The notes under the pieces: model-generated | Seen by the model: the letters and a program-made list of their open reading frames with translations, nothing else | Databases searched by the model: none | What the model was told of the DNA's origin: nothing | NCBI GenBank assembly: GCA_014377055.1 | Contig: JACMQJ010000143.1 | Location: forward strand, 1 to 6,151 | Length of the DNA: 6,151 nucleotides | Source: Candidatus Sericytochromatia bacterium | GTDB taxonomy: Bacteria; Cyanobacteriota; Sericytochromatia; UBA7694; JACMQJ01 | Direction of reading: 5' to 3' | Part shown: piece after piece, positions 6,053 to 6,151 of the stretch | Position numbering within the stretch: position 1 is the first letter of the stretch | Layout: every line of letters starts with the position of its first letter | Position numbers and translations under genes: made by a program

Positions 6053-6151
6053 TTATAATACACCTATTTTTTTACAGGTTTCCAAAAGATCAAATTCTGA
6101 TTGTTTACTTTTTTCAGGAAAATTAACTTTAGTTCATTCCTCGACATTAAT
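6053..6151 (-). pseudogene. Possible broken gene tail entering from the right edge
   Basis: Read on the - strand from base 6151, one frame gives INVEE, then TGA (6136-6134), then a further 26 residues including TKVNFPEKSKQSEFDLLE and ending GVL before TAA at 6055-6053. The part after the TGA has a balanced, protein-like composition with Pro, Ser, Gln, Cys and Gly, unlike chance translations of nearby AT-rich DNA. Another frame is open to the edge but yields a less protein-like Lys/Leu/Ile/Asn string ending at 6064. I do not recognise a family. A nonsense-mutated C-terminus is one reading; chance, or an unrelated gene ending beyond the edge, are the alternatives. Confidence 0.2.

Noticed and set aside
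6134..6136. TGA read as tryptophan (alternative genetic code)
   Set aside because: Tryptophans in the intact genes checked are encoded by TGG, and no intact gene contains an in-frame TGA. The GAF-GGDEF gene also ends in TGA, although a TAA follows it directly.
1..6151. CRISPR array, tRNA, rRNA or insertion sequence
   Set aside because: I saw no regularly spaced repeats, no tRNA-like or rRNA-like sequence, and no transposase or terminal inverted repeats.

Overview
This is a 6.15 kb, very AT-rich bacterial window (roughly 28% GC by eye). It uses the standard code: every tryptophan I checked is TGG, and no intact gene needs in-frame TGA readthrough. It has five complete genes, one gene cut by the left edge, and a possible broken gene tail at the right edge. 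The organism cannot be fixed from this sequence. The compact MenE-like ligase and the CrtW-type ketolase most resemble Bacteroidota proteins. The GAF-GGDEF protein and the GGAIK/GSSAG patatin are more usual in Bdellovibrionota, myxobacterial or other proteobacterial lineages. An AT-rich, probably aquatic or marine bacterium with some acquired genes is the best guess. Most start codons lack a Shine-Dalgarno sequence; the patatin gene is the exception.

Left part (1-2767, + strand): the C-terminal part of a probable secreted SGNH/GDSL-like hydrolase enters from the left edge. After a 160-base AT-rich gap come two signalling genes. The first is a stand-alone receiver-fold protein that has lost every phosphorylation residue. 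The second is a GAF-GGDEF protein whose GGDEF signature reads SVDTI, followed by a roughly 185-residue disordered tail. Both look like catalytically dead derivatives of signalling enzymes, now perhaps binding or scaffold proteins. This pair is the most unusual thing in the window.

Middle (2782-4115): a patatin-like phospholipase on the - strand converges on the GGDEF gene with a 14-base gap. Its start faces a 98-base divergent promoter region shared with the next gene.

Right part (4116-5940, + strand): a CrtW-type beta-carotene ketolase and a short acyl-CoA synthetase of the O-succinylbenzoate-CoA ligase (MenE) type lie 22 bases apart and probably form one transcript. They would serve carotenoid and quinone (or another acid-activating) metabolism. 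The last 211 bases hold an AT-only hairpin just after the ligase, a strong orphan Shine-Dalgarno sequence on the - strand, and a short protein-like reading frame entering from the right edge that is interrupted by one TGA.
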